In this document: positions 7,993 to 16,800 of the stretch, piece after piece | Position numbering within the stretch: position 1 is the stretch's first letter | Layout of the letters: each line of letters starts with the position of its first letter | Virus record (IMG/VR): IMGVR_UViG_3300050821_001742 | Span: 1-56,337 of that record | Source: a virus | Length of the DNA: 56,337 bases | Reading direction: 5' to 3' (one strand) | Made by a program: the position numbers and the translations under genes | Notes under the pieces: model-generated | Databases searched by the model: none | Told to the model about the DNA's origin: nothing | The model's input: only the letters and a program-made list of their open reading frames with translations

Positions 7993-8198
7993 AACGATGG
8001 TGTGTCGAAACGCGGGTTGTTATCAACAGGGTTTATTTCGTCGAAGCTGATGACGAAAAGTCAGCAGAAGAAGCTACTTGTGAAGCATATCCGGATCTTG
8101 ACGAAGAATTAAACGAAGAAACCATCAGTATCACCGAGGCGCCAATCGAAGAAGGCGACCATGGCACGGACGGGCTGCGGCGATCGGAGCAGAGGTGA
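7989..8198 (+). CDS. small acidic hypothetical protein
   Basis: 69 residues. The first 25 form a beta-type segment and the rest is strongly acidic (many Glu and Asp). ATGA overlap upstream and TGATG overlap downstream. An acidic DNA-mimic role is conceivable but there is no specific evidence. Confidence 0.5.
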   Translation: MKRWCVETRVVINRVYFVEADDEKSAEEATCEAYPDLDEELNEETISITEAPIEEGDHGTDGLRRSEQR

Positions 8199-8386
8199 TG
8201 ACGAAAGAGCAGGAAGATGCGATCTATGCCGCCTATCTCGGCATTTGCGTGCTTCAGACCATGTGCCGCAAGGTCGGACTGGAACTGGCCGTGAAGCGTT
8301 CGGCAGAAATCCTTGGCGATCTCGGCACGGAATTTCCATTCATCCCAGAGCGCGTCGGTAAATCCATTCTGAGGAGACAACCATGA
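8198..8386 (+). CDS. small hypothetical protein
   Basis: 62 residues, helical, with two Cys. It begins at the ATG within the upstream stop (TGATG) and its stop overlaps the next ATG. No domain recognised. Confidence 0.5.
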   Translation: MTKEQEDAIYAAYLGICVLQTMCRKVGLELAVKRSAEILGDLGTEFPFIPERVGKSILRRQP

Positions 8387-9387
8387 CCGCCCTCCTTGCC
8401 GACCACATCCGCGACGCCCACGACAACCTCAAGGCCGGGATTGAGGTTATGAGGAAGGCTGAAGTTGTTCGAATTATCCCGCCCGAGATCCACAAGGCCA
8501 TGCACGCGCTGAGCTATGCGGTGAAGGCGGTGGAGGCGACGGGGCCGGCTTACGACGAGGGCATCACCTTCGCGATCGTGCAACTTGCCGATCTGACCGG
8601 CGCGAAAGATTGGCAGATCAAGGACGGGTCGGAGGATCACGACACGGACGTGCGCGACACGATCATGGACGTGCTGAAGTGCGCTGGCCTATATGACGAT
8701 GAGACCGGCAACTTTACTGCCTCTGATCAGCAGTACCTTGAAATGCTCTGGAATTGGTTCGAGGAGCGCTGCGACCTTTCCGCAGAGCGTCGGGAGGGAC
8801 ACGGATTTACGGCCGAAGATTTCCGCATCATGCTGGACGAACATGAAGCCGCGCTGATGGCCCCACAGGCTGCCGACGCCAAGGCAGAGCCGCTGCGGGA
8901 CAGGGAAGCGCTCGCGTACAAGATTGAGAACATCTTGGATGATACCCTCAGCATCGATTTAACGGATGAGGAAATCATCGGAATCGGTCCCGCCTGCTAC
9001 ACAATAGCTGATGTCGTCCTGACTACCGCCCCTACCGCCGTGGACAGAACGGCGGTGATCGAGGAAGTCATTGCTGAACGTGGACGCCAGATCGCCAAGG
9101 GATATGACGCTGATCACGATGACGCGCATTACGATGGCAGCATTGCTACGGCCGCTGCTGTTTATGCTCTGCATCCTTTCGCATGGCACCTTGTGATAAC
9201 AGAGGGTTCGAAACGTCGACTTCTTTCCTTGGCCGATTTTTGGCCTTGGGAATGGTCACAGTTCGAACCTGCGGATGAACGTAGAAATCTCGTCAGGTCA
9301 GCGGCCATGATCATTGCTGAGATCGAGCGGTTAGACCGCACCCTCGTCGATGCCAAGGGGGATGGGACCGCAGGAGAAGGACGATGA
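8383..9387 (+). CDS. protein with C-terminal MazG-like domain
   Basis: 334 residues. The N-terminal 150 residues are helical and acidic. The C-terminal part (about 230-325) carries a phage-wide pattern: AERGRQIAKGYDADHDD, then AAAVYAL, then WPWEW, then a helix ending in AEIERLDR. I associate this with MazG-superfamily nucleotide pyrophosphohydrolase-like domains (all-alpha, Glu/Asp metal sites). Such enzymes remove dNTPs or ppGpp. Which substrate applies is not visible. The long N-terminal extension is unusual and may be a fusion. Confidence 0.55.
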   Translation: MTALLADHIRDAHDNLKAGIEVMRKAEVVRIIPPEIHKAMHALSYAVKAVEATGPAYDEGITFAIVQLADLTGAKDWQIKDGSEDHDTDVRDTIMDVLKCAGLYDDETGNFTASDQQYLEMLWNWFEERCDLSAERREGHGFTAEDFRIMLDEHEAALMAPQAADAKAEPLRDREALAYKIENILDDTLSIDLTDEEIIGIGPACYTIADVVLTTAPTAVDRTAVIEEVIAERGRQIAKGYDADHDDAHYDGSIATAAAVYALHPFAWHLVITEGSKRRLLSLADFWPWEWSQFEPADERRNLVRSAAMIIAEIERLDRTLVDAKGDGTAGEGR

Positions 9388-9578
9388 ATATCATTGAAAA
9401 CTGCCCGAAGTGCAGAGGCACACATATCGGCTCTTACGAATGCCCAATATTTTGCATTTGCTGCGCCAACGGAAATGACTTGCCGGATGGTGAATACTGC
9501 CGGGCATGTGGACGCGTGATCACCGCCACCCCGACGCCATCAGCGCCCATGCCAGAGCGGCCAGAGCAAGAGCCGTAA
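9384..9578 (+). CDS. zinc-ribbon protein
   Basis: 64 residues with CPKC (8-11), CICC (22-25) and C..C near 38-41, enough for one or two small zinc sites, followed by a Pro-rich tail. It is the last gene of the rightward unit. Its 3' end overlaps the opposing gene at 9520-9630 by 59 bases. Confidence 0.55.
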   Translation: MNIIENCPKCRGTHIGSYECPIFCICCANGNDLPDGEYCRACGRVITATPTPSAPMPERPEQEP

Positions 9579-9630
9579 CCGCGCGAGCCCATACCCAGCG
9601 GCGGCGGTGATCAAGCTCGGTTTGCATCAT
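9520..9630 (-). CDS. very small membrane protein, last gene of the late unit
   Basis: 36 residues: a basic N-terminus with three consecutive Arg residues followed by one Ala/Leu/Trp transmembrane helix. The start overlaps the upstream stop. It overlaps the opposing zinc-ribbon gene, so one of the two could be spurious. It lies at the end of the lysis region, where short membrane proteins are common. Confidence 0.4.
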   Translation of the reverse strand: MMQTELDHRRRWVWARAVTALALAALAWALMASGWR

Positions 9631-9803
9631 GAGACTTCCTCGATAGTTATCCGATACGTCTTGTCAGGCTGCAGCTCGCCCAATGCCTTGGCAATCTCTC
9701 CGGTGAAATGCCCTTGCTCGGCCTCGAACTTGATCAGCACCCATCTCGAATGCAGGTTCTTGGAGATTGACGCAGCGCATTTGGCCAGGAACTGCATGGT
9801 CAT
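9627..9803 (-). CDS. small hypothetical protein
   Basis: 58 residues, mixed alpha/beta, no motif. ATGA overlap with the gene upstream and with the gene downstream support it as a translated member of the late unit's tail. Confidence 0.5.
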   Translation of the reverse strand: MTMQFLAKCAASISKNLHSRWVLIKFEAEQGHFTGEIAKALGELQPDKTYRITIEEVS

Positions 9804-10264
9804 TTAATGAACCTGACACCAATGCTCACTCCTAAGACAACGATTGCCCAAACCATGCCGACAGCCCAGATCCTACCCTGGATATTTGCGTAGTTGCTTT
9901 CGAGAGAACTGACCTTGGTTTCTAGGACACTAATAACTGTTGTGACTTCACGCCGCAGCGAATCAACGGCTAGGGTTCCTTCTTTGATTGTCCACATCAA
10001 TCCAGACAGATCGGACAGCGATTTTCGGAATTCGTTCTGCGCTTCATTTCGAAGCTGCTGAGCTCCCTCAGCCTTATCAACAGCTTTCTCGGCAGCGATC
10101 AGAGCGGCATTTACCGCTTTCTCAGCAGAAGCCAGAGCGGCAATTACGCCGGTCTGCTGTGATTCAAACCGCTCTCTGAGCTGTAACGATAGATCGGTGA
10201 ACCGCTGATTTACGTACTTCTCAAAGGTATCGAAGTTCCATTTTGCTCCAGCAGGCTCGGCCAT
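9800..10264 (-). CDS. coiled-coil protein with C-terminal membrane anchor
   Basis: 154 residues. Residues 15-125 are a long Ala/Glu-rich coiled coil and residues 130-150 form one transmembrane helix ending in Arg-Phe-Ile-Lys. This tail-anchored architecture at the end of a lysis cluster would fit a spanin-like or holin-accessory role, though spanins usually have an N-terminal anchor. Function is inferred from position. Confidence 0.55.
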   Translation of the reverse strand: MAEPAGAKWNFDTFEKYVNQRFTDLSLQLRERFESQQTGVIAALASAEKAVNAALIAAEKAVDKAEGAQQLRNEAQNEFRKSLSDLSGLMWTIKEGTLAVDSLRREVTTVISVLETKVSSLESNYANIQGRIWAVGMVWAIVVLGVSIGVRFIK

Positions 10265-10268
10265 CGCA

Positions 10269-10739
10269 TTACTGTTTTCTCGGCTGAAATTGCGCCGGAT
10301 AGATGATCGCGCGATCGGGCTCTAGCTCTTGATTGCGGAGGATAGCTTCCAAGAGCTCATGGGTATATTTCTGCCCACGGTCCAAGCTCAAAACATCAGC
10401 CCGTGAGATGTAATGGCCCATTGCAGGGAATCCGCGTTGCATTTCTTCTCTGGTATCCTCCCCATCGTCTGGAGGGGTACGAAGATGCAGCGCGATGGCA
10501 TTGATGACGAAGTTCAAAAGACCGCCGAGAACAAGCGCGAGCAACGAACTGTATGAGGCTTCTTCCCATATCGAAAACAGCAGGAGCAGCGCGGTCAATA
10601 CGAAGAATATCCGGCGTATCTCGCGCAATGGTCTCGGAGCCATCCGGTTGATTCGGTCATGCTCGGTCTTCTGCATGACGAACATAATCACGCAAACCCC
10701 AAAAAAAGCGGCGATGTCGTATACGATCAGAAACTCCAT
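10269..10739 (-). CDS. membrane protein of the lysis region
   Basis: 156 residues with about three hydrophobic helices (residues 3-22, 45-62, 68-88) and a soluble acidic C-terminal half. The ATG at 10739 is used because the upstream frame overlaps the previous gene. Candidate holin or anti-holin by position; no family recognised. Confidence 0.5.
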   Translation of the reverse strand: MEFLIVYDIAAFFGVCVIMFVMQKTEHDRINRMAPRPLREIRRIFFVLTALLLLFSIWEEASYSSLLALVLGGLLNFVINAIALHLRTPPDDGEDTREEMQRGFPAMGHYISRADVLSLDRGQKYTHELLEAILRNQELEPDRAIIYPAQFQPRKQ

Positions 10740-10741
10740 GT

Positions 10742-11029
10742 TTATGGTCCTTTGAATGGCGTCCACAGTTCCACTGATTTGATGATCTTCTGACAGATAG
10801 GCATGCCAGCAAGCCCGATTGCAAACGCCGGAACCAAGATCACCGTTCCGAGAAAGTTGCTGATCGTCGCACTGAGATAATTCGCCGTCAATGCTCCCAC
10901 CACTATGCTACCTATGATATCAAGCGGTCTGGCTTTTCGATCTGCATACGCGCCACAAATGCCGCCTGAAGATCCAGCAATAATGAGGTCCAAATGAAGG
11001 CCAAGCGACAGAAAATCGCCGGACACCAT
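10742..11029 (-). CDS. membrane protein, holin candidate
   Basis: 95 residues with two to three hydrophobic segments (about 8-25, 33-55, 60-80) and a short cytoplasmic tail. Size and topology suit a class I or II holin. It directly follows a peptidase-like gene. Start chosen at the ATG two bases after the upstream stop. Confidence 0.5.
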   Translation of the reverse strand: MVSGDFLSLGLHLDLIIAGSSGGICGAYADRKARPLDIIGSIVVGALTANYLSATISNFLGTVILVPAFAIGLAGMPICQKIIKSVELWTPFKGP

Positions 11030-11030
11030 G

Positions 11031-11585
11031 TCACGCCCCGATCTTCTCCACCGCGGAGATGTGCGCCTTGAAAATAGGATCGTCACGCGTAATAACTATC
11101 GCGTCATCCCGAGCCAGCGCCATTTCCTGGAGCATGACCGGACTGACACCATGTGCATGGATCGGGAGCGCGTGCTTGAAGATCATGTTTTCACACCGCG
11201 CCGCATCAGTGATGAGACACGAACAAAATACCTTGTGGCTTTGATGCCAGTCGCCAAAGAGCTGCACAAAATCGAACAGCCCGATGTAGTCGTATTTCTC
11301 GCCGAAGACGGTCGGCGCTCGCAAGTAATGCTCAAACTTTGCTTGAACTTCACCAGTAACCGGAATGGCGATGAGTTGTTCGAACTCGAACTTGCCACCG
11401 TCGTAGTCGAGTTTGCGTTCCTGCACGCCGCCCTCAGCGAATGCGCCGATGATCGTCCCTCCGCGCATGATCGCCTCAGCATGCGCGACTTGTCCGCCGG
11501 TCTTACAGGTAGCCGCAATGATCAATCGGGTGATCTCATCACCATGGGCCACAAATCGCCAGATCACATATTGCTGATCGCTCAT
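11031..11585 (-). CDS. permuted papain-like (NlpC/P60 superfamily) hydrolase
   Basis: 184 residues. His35 in the segment QVAHAEAIM and Cys121 in KVFCSCLITDA are arranged as in circularly permuted papain-like proteins, where the His precedes the Cys. The aromatic block YDYIGLFDF (98-106) is typical of that fold just before the Cys helix. Members cleave peptide or amide bonds in peptidoglycan or lipids. In this lysis cluster it may be a second wall hydrolase or an entry enzyme. No signal peptide. Confidence 0.6.
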   Translation of the reverse strand: MSDQQYVIWRFVAHGDEITRLIIAATCKTGGQVAHAEAIMRGGTIIGAFAEGGVQERKLDYDGGKFEFEQLIAIPVTGEVQAKFEHYLRAPTVFGEKYDYIGLFDFVQLFGDWHQSHKVFCSCLITDAARCENMIFKHALPIHAHGVSPVMLQEMALARDDAIVITRDDPIFKAHISAVEKIGA

Positions 11586-11656
11586 GCAAATGCGCTCCAT
11601 ATCAACGCAGCGACCAAGATCGCTCCAACAATAAACTTGATCGTGTCTCTGTTCAT
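11582..11656 (-). CDS. 24-residue membrane peptide
   Basis: A charged N-terminus (Asn-Arg-Asp) is followed by one Ile/Val/Ala/Trp helix. It would be missed by length filters, but ATGA overlaps on both sides support translation. Possible small lysis regulator. Confidence 0.4.
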   Translation of the reverse strand: MNRDTIKFIVGAILVAALIWSAFA

Positions 11657-12669
11657 GGCTTTGCTGGGGCTGGCGCGGTCGCTGGTGAGGTTTCTGGCGC
11701 AGGGGCTGGCGCTGGTGTGGTGACACCCTTAGTCGTATCAGTGAGCGTAATAGGAGGTACTACGGCGATCTGTGGGACCTTGGTGCACAGATCGTGCAGA
11801 GATGGAATGGCGAGCGGCATCGGAGACGCTGCGGTTGCCATGGCCGAGAAGTCCGCAAAGACCTGTGTGCAGTGCACATTGGAGCAGAGGTTGTTCGTCG
11901 CAATGCCTAGCAACCGCAGGCTCTCGTAATCGTTGATCACATGGAACGTGATCGGGATCGGATGAGCCTTGATGATGGCACCGAACGACTGCATCGCAAT
12001 CCAGCACTGTTGGCCATGGCCATCCTGCAGGTTCGGAATAGCTGTGGCCAGAGCCACCGCGCCATCAGCATCCTCACCGATGAAGTTGGCGATATCCTGA
12101 AATGGCTTGGCAAGCACGGTAGCGATCGAATCCAGCGCATTTGATGATCTGCCAGACGGCGAAGTGATGCCGAGGTCATTGCCAATATTGCCGGTCAGTG
12201 GCTTCAGTTTGATCTGAGCTTTTGCCAGATCAGGTCCAGCAAGAAATGACAGCACCAGGGCGGCGATCAGGATCTTGACCACATTGGCCACTACCGGTGC
12301 CACATTGGCTTGGATCTCAGGCGGAAGGGTCGCAACGGTCTTGACGACTTCTGCCGGCGTGACCTTGGTGCTTTCCATAGCGATCTGCATCGCAGTCACT
12401 GGAGGCAATCCGGCATCCTTGAGCTTTGCCGCTTGGGCGAGGGATTTTGCCTTCAGAACTTCAAGTTGAGAAAGGATAATCGCCTTTCCATAATCCTGCC
12501 AAAGCGAAACAATAATCGGCACGAGAGCGACCGCTGCCGCGGCAAATGTCTCAACTTGATTCCCGCTGATAATGCCATGCGTTGAAAGAGCTGTCCCGAG
12601 CACAATCGCCGCCTTTTTGATGATGCCGGTTCCAATCGTGATGATCATATTCCTAGTTTTATCGTCCAC
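11653..12669 (-). CDS. holin-like membrane protein with C-terminal domain
   Basis: 338 residues starting at GTG. Residues 1-60 contain two hydrophobic helices like small phage holins. A charged helix and another transmembrane segment (about 127-150) follow. The C-terminal domain (200-300) has several Cys and then a Pro/Ala/Thr tail. The length far exceeds a simple holin, so it may combine a membrane pore with a periplasmic domain. It sits between the endolysin group and the papain-like hydrolase. Confidence 0.5.
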   Translation of the reverse strand: MDDKTRNMIITIGTGIIKKAAIVLGTALSTHGIISGNQVETFAAAAVALVPIIVSLWQDYGKAIILSQLEVLKAKSLAQAAKLKDAGLPPVTAMQIAMESTKVTPAEVVKTVATLPPEIQANVAPVVANVVKILIAALVLSFLAGPDLAKAQIKLKPLTGNIGNDLGITSPSGRSSNALDSIATVLAKPFQDIANFIGEDADGAVALATAIPNLQDGHGQQCWIAMQSFGAIIKAHPIPITFHVINDYESLRLLGIATNNLCSNVHCTQVFADFSAMATAASPMPLAIPSLHDLCTKVPQIAVVPPITLTDTTKGVTTPAPAPAPETSPATAPAPAKP

Positions 12670-12672
12670 GTC

Positions 12673-12828
12673 CTATGCTCCTGCGGTTGGTGCGGCCAAT
12701 GCCGCGGTCAAAATCTTGGTAACAAAACTCTCAATCTCGGCATCAGAAACCATATGCCGATACATGAATGGAATCTGCTCCTTGGCGCTCGCGCAGCCCG
12801 CCTTGATTTGTTCAGCGGTAGGCTTCAT
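12673..12828 (-). CDS. small hypothetical protein
   Basis: 51 residues, amphipathic, ending in an Ala/Pro tail. A strong TAGGAG site lies seven bases before the ATG, immediately after the upstream stop. Not recognised. Its translation is well supported by the ribosome site. Confidence 0.5.
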   Translation of the reverse strand: MKPTAEQIKAGCASAKEQIPFMYRHMVSDAEIESFVTKILTAALAAPTAGA

Positions 12829-12840
12829 GACGATCTCCTA

Positions 12841-13086
12841 TCAGTGCCCATGCCCAGAATATGGTGACGCACCATCGCTTGCAGCATTGCGTGGATCCAG
12901 CTTGATGTAATGGCAATGGGGGTTTGTCTCCCAAACCACGATGCCGCACTGCGGAGGATTTGAGCAGTCCGCACCCTCTCGCATGGCATCATACCTGCTA
13001 GGTCCATCACAGCGCGGATCGGCATAGATCCGGTCTCCAGCAAAGGCCGAGGTGGTGAGAAGAAGAAATGCGGCTATCCTGATCAT
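12841..13086 (-). CDS. small exported protein of the lysis region
   Basis: 81 residues. Residues 1-16 are a clear Sec signal (MIRIAAFLLLTTSAFA then Gly). The mature part has four Cys and is Pro/His-rich. A periplasmic or outer-membrane role near the endolysin is likely, possibly Rz1-like, but there is no lipobox. Confidence 0.55.
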   Translation of the reverse strand: MIRIAAFLLLTTSAFAGDRIYADPRCDGPSRYDAMREGADCSNPPQCGIVVWETNPHCHYIKLDPRNAASDGASPYSGHGH

Positions 13087-13286
13087 TGTCCCTCCGGGAA
13101 AAACGCTTCAATCAATGCGCGAGCCTTGGAATATGCCGTATGCCTAATATCCAAACCTCGCGTGAACTCAGCGTTAGCCACCTCATGGGATTGCTCACTC
13201 ATGTTGCTGACCAGACGCTCGTAAATCAGCTTGATCCCATCGCAGAAGGCAGTGTCGATCGCGGCTAAGGCGAGTTGGCGTTTCAT
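13083..13286 (-). CDS. small hypothetical protein
   Basis: 67 residues, helical, coupled by ATGA to the endolysin gene upstream and to the exported protein downstream. No motif recognised. Confidence 0.5.
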   Translation of the reverse strand: MKRQLALAAIDTAFCDGIKLIYERLVSNMSEQSHEVANAEFTRGLDIRHTAYSKARALIEAFFPEGQ

Positions 13287-13864
13287 GCGCTGGCAGCCCC
13301 AGCGTCAAACATGGAAAGCGATAACTTCTCGCAGCGATCATTGCGACCAAACCAATCCGATGCAAATTTGTGCTGGCTTGGGTCATGATTAATGATGGCC
13401 TGATAGAAGGCACGCTCGTCATCATGAAATGAAACGATAATATTTCGAATCAGATTATCATCAACTGCATTGCGTACCGCTTGCGAGGTGAATACACCCC
13501 ATACGCCATCTACAGTTATTCCGAGGCACTTCTGTAGGAGTTTCGTACCTCGTCCTGGACCACCGTTGACGTTGATGTTGAATACACTCAGATTGAGGCC
13601 CGCAGGCAATTCTGGACAATGCGGCTGCCAATAGCTTTGCCAATAGATCGTTCTGTATTCGTCGGCTGATATCAGTCGAACGCTCTGGAGTGTCAAACCT
13701 AGCGAATGCCGGAAAATATTGTACTCGGACTGGATGATGCCGAAATTCGTAGCGCCTCCATGGTCTCCTGGAGTGTTGGAGTAGCCGCCCTCCTCTTTGA
13801 GGATGAACGGCATACAGGCTTCGAATTTTGGATCAGATCCCGAAGGATACGGAATGAAGGTCAT
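13283..13864 (-). CDS. endolysin, glycoside hydrolase family 108 type
   Basis: 193 residues. The segment EEGGYSN with a following GDHGGATNFGI (residues 24-43) is the GH108/ZliS catalytic signature; Glu25 is the expected acid. The C-terminal part (about 105-185) contains GGPGRGTKLLQ and DGVWG, typical of the partner peptidoglycan-binding domain 3. It has no signal peptide, so export to the wall would need a holin. GAGGT lies about eight bases before the ATG. Cleaves the glycan strand at the end of infection. Confidence 0.85.
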   Translation of the reverse strand: MTFIPYPSGSDPKFEACMPFILKEEGGYSNTPGDHGGATNFGIIQSEYNIFRHSLGLTLQSVRLISADEYRTIYWQSYWQPHCPELPAGLNLSVFNINVNGGPGRGTKLLQKCLGITVDGVWGVFTSQAVRNAVDDNLIRNIIVSFHDDERAFYQAIINHDPSQHKFASDWFGRNDRCEKLSLSMFDAGAASA

Positions 13865-13889
13865 ATTAATTTACCTCGTAATCGTATGG

Positions 13890-16800
13890 TTATGCGTGCC
13901 CTATCCCACCGGGGCGTTTCTGTTTCTCATCGGCGCCTGCTGGCACGGGGCCTTGCAGGGCGCTAAGGCCGGGGCCTCTATATCCCGGCTGGACACTCAA
14001 CGGAAGAATACGCGCTGATTTCACTGACGGAGGAGACGTGGGTTTAACAGGTGGAGGTACAACATTATTCAGTGAATTTTCCAACTTCTTGGATTGACGA
14101 GCCGCGAGAAACTTCTCCCCGCCTTTATCCAAAAGCTTTGAAACCGCATATCCCGACAAGCCGCCTTCTGCCCCGCCAAGCCCGACAACGCCAAGAGCTG
14201 ATCCAACCATACCTGCGTATTTACGAACTGCGGCCAATAAAGCTGGAGCCGTATCCGAATTGGTTCTAGCATATTTCGGGATGATAGTAAGCTTCAAGGC
14301 CTTCTGGTAACGATCCATCAGTGCCAGTTCAGATGGCGAGTAAAGCTGTTCGGCGATGGTCTTTCCCGATCCATTCAGAAATTCATTGATTGCCTGCATG
14401 GCCTTTTGAGCTCCCGGCTGATCTTTGCCGGCGGCTGCTTGGGTGAGCTTCTGCCATACGCCTTGCCTAATCGCTCCCATGGCGTCGCTATTCGGCCCAA
14501 CGATGCGCTCGATGGCTTGTAGTGCTCGTGTGACATGGCCGGGATTACCAGCACCAAGAACCTTGAAGACACCATTCGCGATTTCCTCAGGTGTAGCCGT
14601 TCCTTGCACCATTTTTTGAAAGACAGCCTTCGGAGCACCGCCTAGATCGGCCCCGCCAAATGTATCCTGATAGGCCTGTCGTGTACGCTCTGCGGTCCGG
14701 GTAGCCGGTAGCTGCTCAATGTTCCGGTCAAGATCCTGGATGCCTTGGGCATGAGCCCGCATCGCCGCGCGCTCCTGCTGGGTGAACATGCGCTGCGCCA
14801 GCGTCGTTCCGGTAAAATCATTGATGCTCTGCGCAGATTTGGCCGGATCCACAACGCCTGCGGAATTACGGACCTGTGACGCCTTCTGCCACATGGCTTG
14901 CCGTAGCGCGCTCCAGCTATCCGAATCCGCCCCCAACACGTTTTCAAGACGATCGGCGATCCGAACCGGCAAACCGGAGTTACCGATTTTTCCCGATCCA
15001 ATGATCATATTGGCGGTTTCTTCCGGCGTAGCATTACGCTCCACTATCCTGCGCATGGCAGTTCCTACATCATCACCAGCGCCCTGAGGGCTGAATGTCC
15101 GCCGATACCTGGAATAGGATGCCCGTGCTTCCTGCAAGGCTTCCAGAGCCCTCGGGTCCCCAGAGAACAACCCTTCTGTAATGGCGCGCTCAACCTGGCC
15201 ATCGAAACCATGGATGATTCCCTGAACGGCTCGTGCATCGGTAGGATTGGTCCTAGCAGCCTGATAATAGGCCACCAGTTTTTTCCGCATCTGATCAATG
15301 CCGCGGAGATTTACGCCAGTGATTTCATCAGGATTGGGCTCAGCATGTGGACTGGCACGGTTTTGGATGCGTGGCGCCGACATATCATCCAGAGCCTGAA
15401 TGGCCCGAGAAGCTGCGGGCGTAAGCTGATCATCAATGATGATCGGGTTATCACCCCCGCCAATTTCATTGCGGACACGCGTTCCTAGGCCGCGCACAGC
15501 ATCCGCACGGAATTCACCGGGTAACTCTCCAAATTCTCTGTATCGAGCCTGAAACTCGGCGCGGTTTTCAGCCGCGGCCTGTCGAACATTGGCCCCGACG
15601 ACTTCACCGGCCTCGGTTGGATTGGCAATCGGAAGCGAACTTCCCCTTATGGCATCACTCAGAGCGCGATTTTGATCCGACAGAATGCCGCGCTGGGATT
15701 CAGCCTCGGTCGCTGCCTGTTGCTCTGTCTGGGTCTGTAATGCCCTGGCTTGGGCAGCGCGGTCTGAAACTTCCGAGCCAACAGTTGAGGCTGCATCCGC
15801 AGGCGTATCAACCACAGGGGCCATTCTAGCCGTCTGCTGGCCTACCGCCTGTCCTCCTGCTTGCGTATCCTCGAATTGCTTCTGGAAAAAGTCAGCCGCT
15901 TTCTTTTGAGCTTCTGGCCCATAAGCCCCTCGCGCCGCCATATCTTCATAGCGGATCGTATCCAGATCCCCCGTTGCTTGCCCTCGCGACAGTTTGATGC
16001 CGAATTCGTCTGCAGCCTGAGTGTTGGCTACGGTACCCGGCGCGACTGGAGCCGGCGTTGATATCGGACCACGAGGTGTAAACCCACGAGGCCTAGCAGC
16101 GGATAGCGCCGTGTCCACATCACCCTTGGCAGTCTGGTACATCTGCTCAGGGTTATCCTTGGCAGCCTGCTGGGGATTAATGATTGATCCGACCAAGTGC
16201 TCGGCATCGGCCAAGGGATGGCCTATCAATGATCTTGCCGGGCCAGCAATCAATGTTGATGGAATGATTGAAGCCGCGCCAAGCACCATCTTTCCGGTGT
16301 CGGCTACATCATTCAATGAGTTGACCATGGCTCCCGGATCGAAGAACGAGGCATTAGGACCGCTATCCTTGGCTGCTTGAGCCTCGTGACGAGCATGCCT
16401 TTCATTCCATGCATTTTTGATATTTCCGATCTGTTCGGCACCAGCTTGGTACATTTCATGCGGAACATCTGTGATTGCCTTCGGAAGATACGAGGCAATT
16501 CCGCCAGATGGCGCAGTTTTCGCAGGGGTGTCGAAATCGTCAAACGGATTTGATGCTGGCGCGCTCGTATGCTGGTTATCAAAGTCGTCAAACGGATTCG
16601 GCGAGCCTCCGTCTGCCATGTGGACACGACCGCCCTCAGCTCGCTTGTTGTAGATGTCCTGGATGCCCAAGCCTTTCGCCAATGGATTATCATCGTTCGT
16701 CGCGGCAATCTGTTCACTCTGCCACGGCTCACGCACGTATCCCGCACCCTGAGGCACAACCGGAGTTTTGTCGTTGCGCCTATCCTCAATGTCTTCCGAG

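Noticed and set aside
11028-11723. 231-codon frame on the plus strand opposite the papain-like hydrolase
   Set aside because: It lies antisense to a gene with a recognisable catalytic pattern and has no ribosome site or familiar composition.
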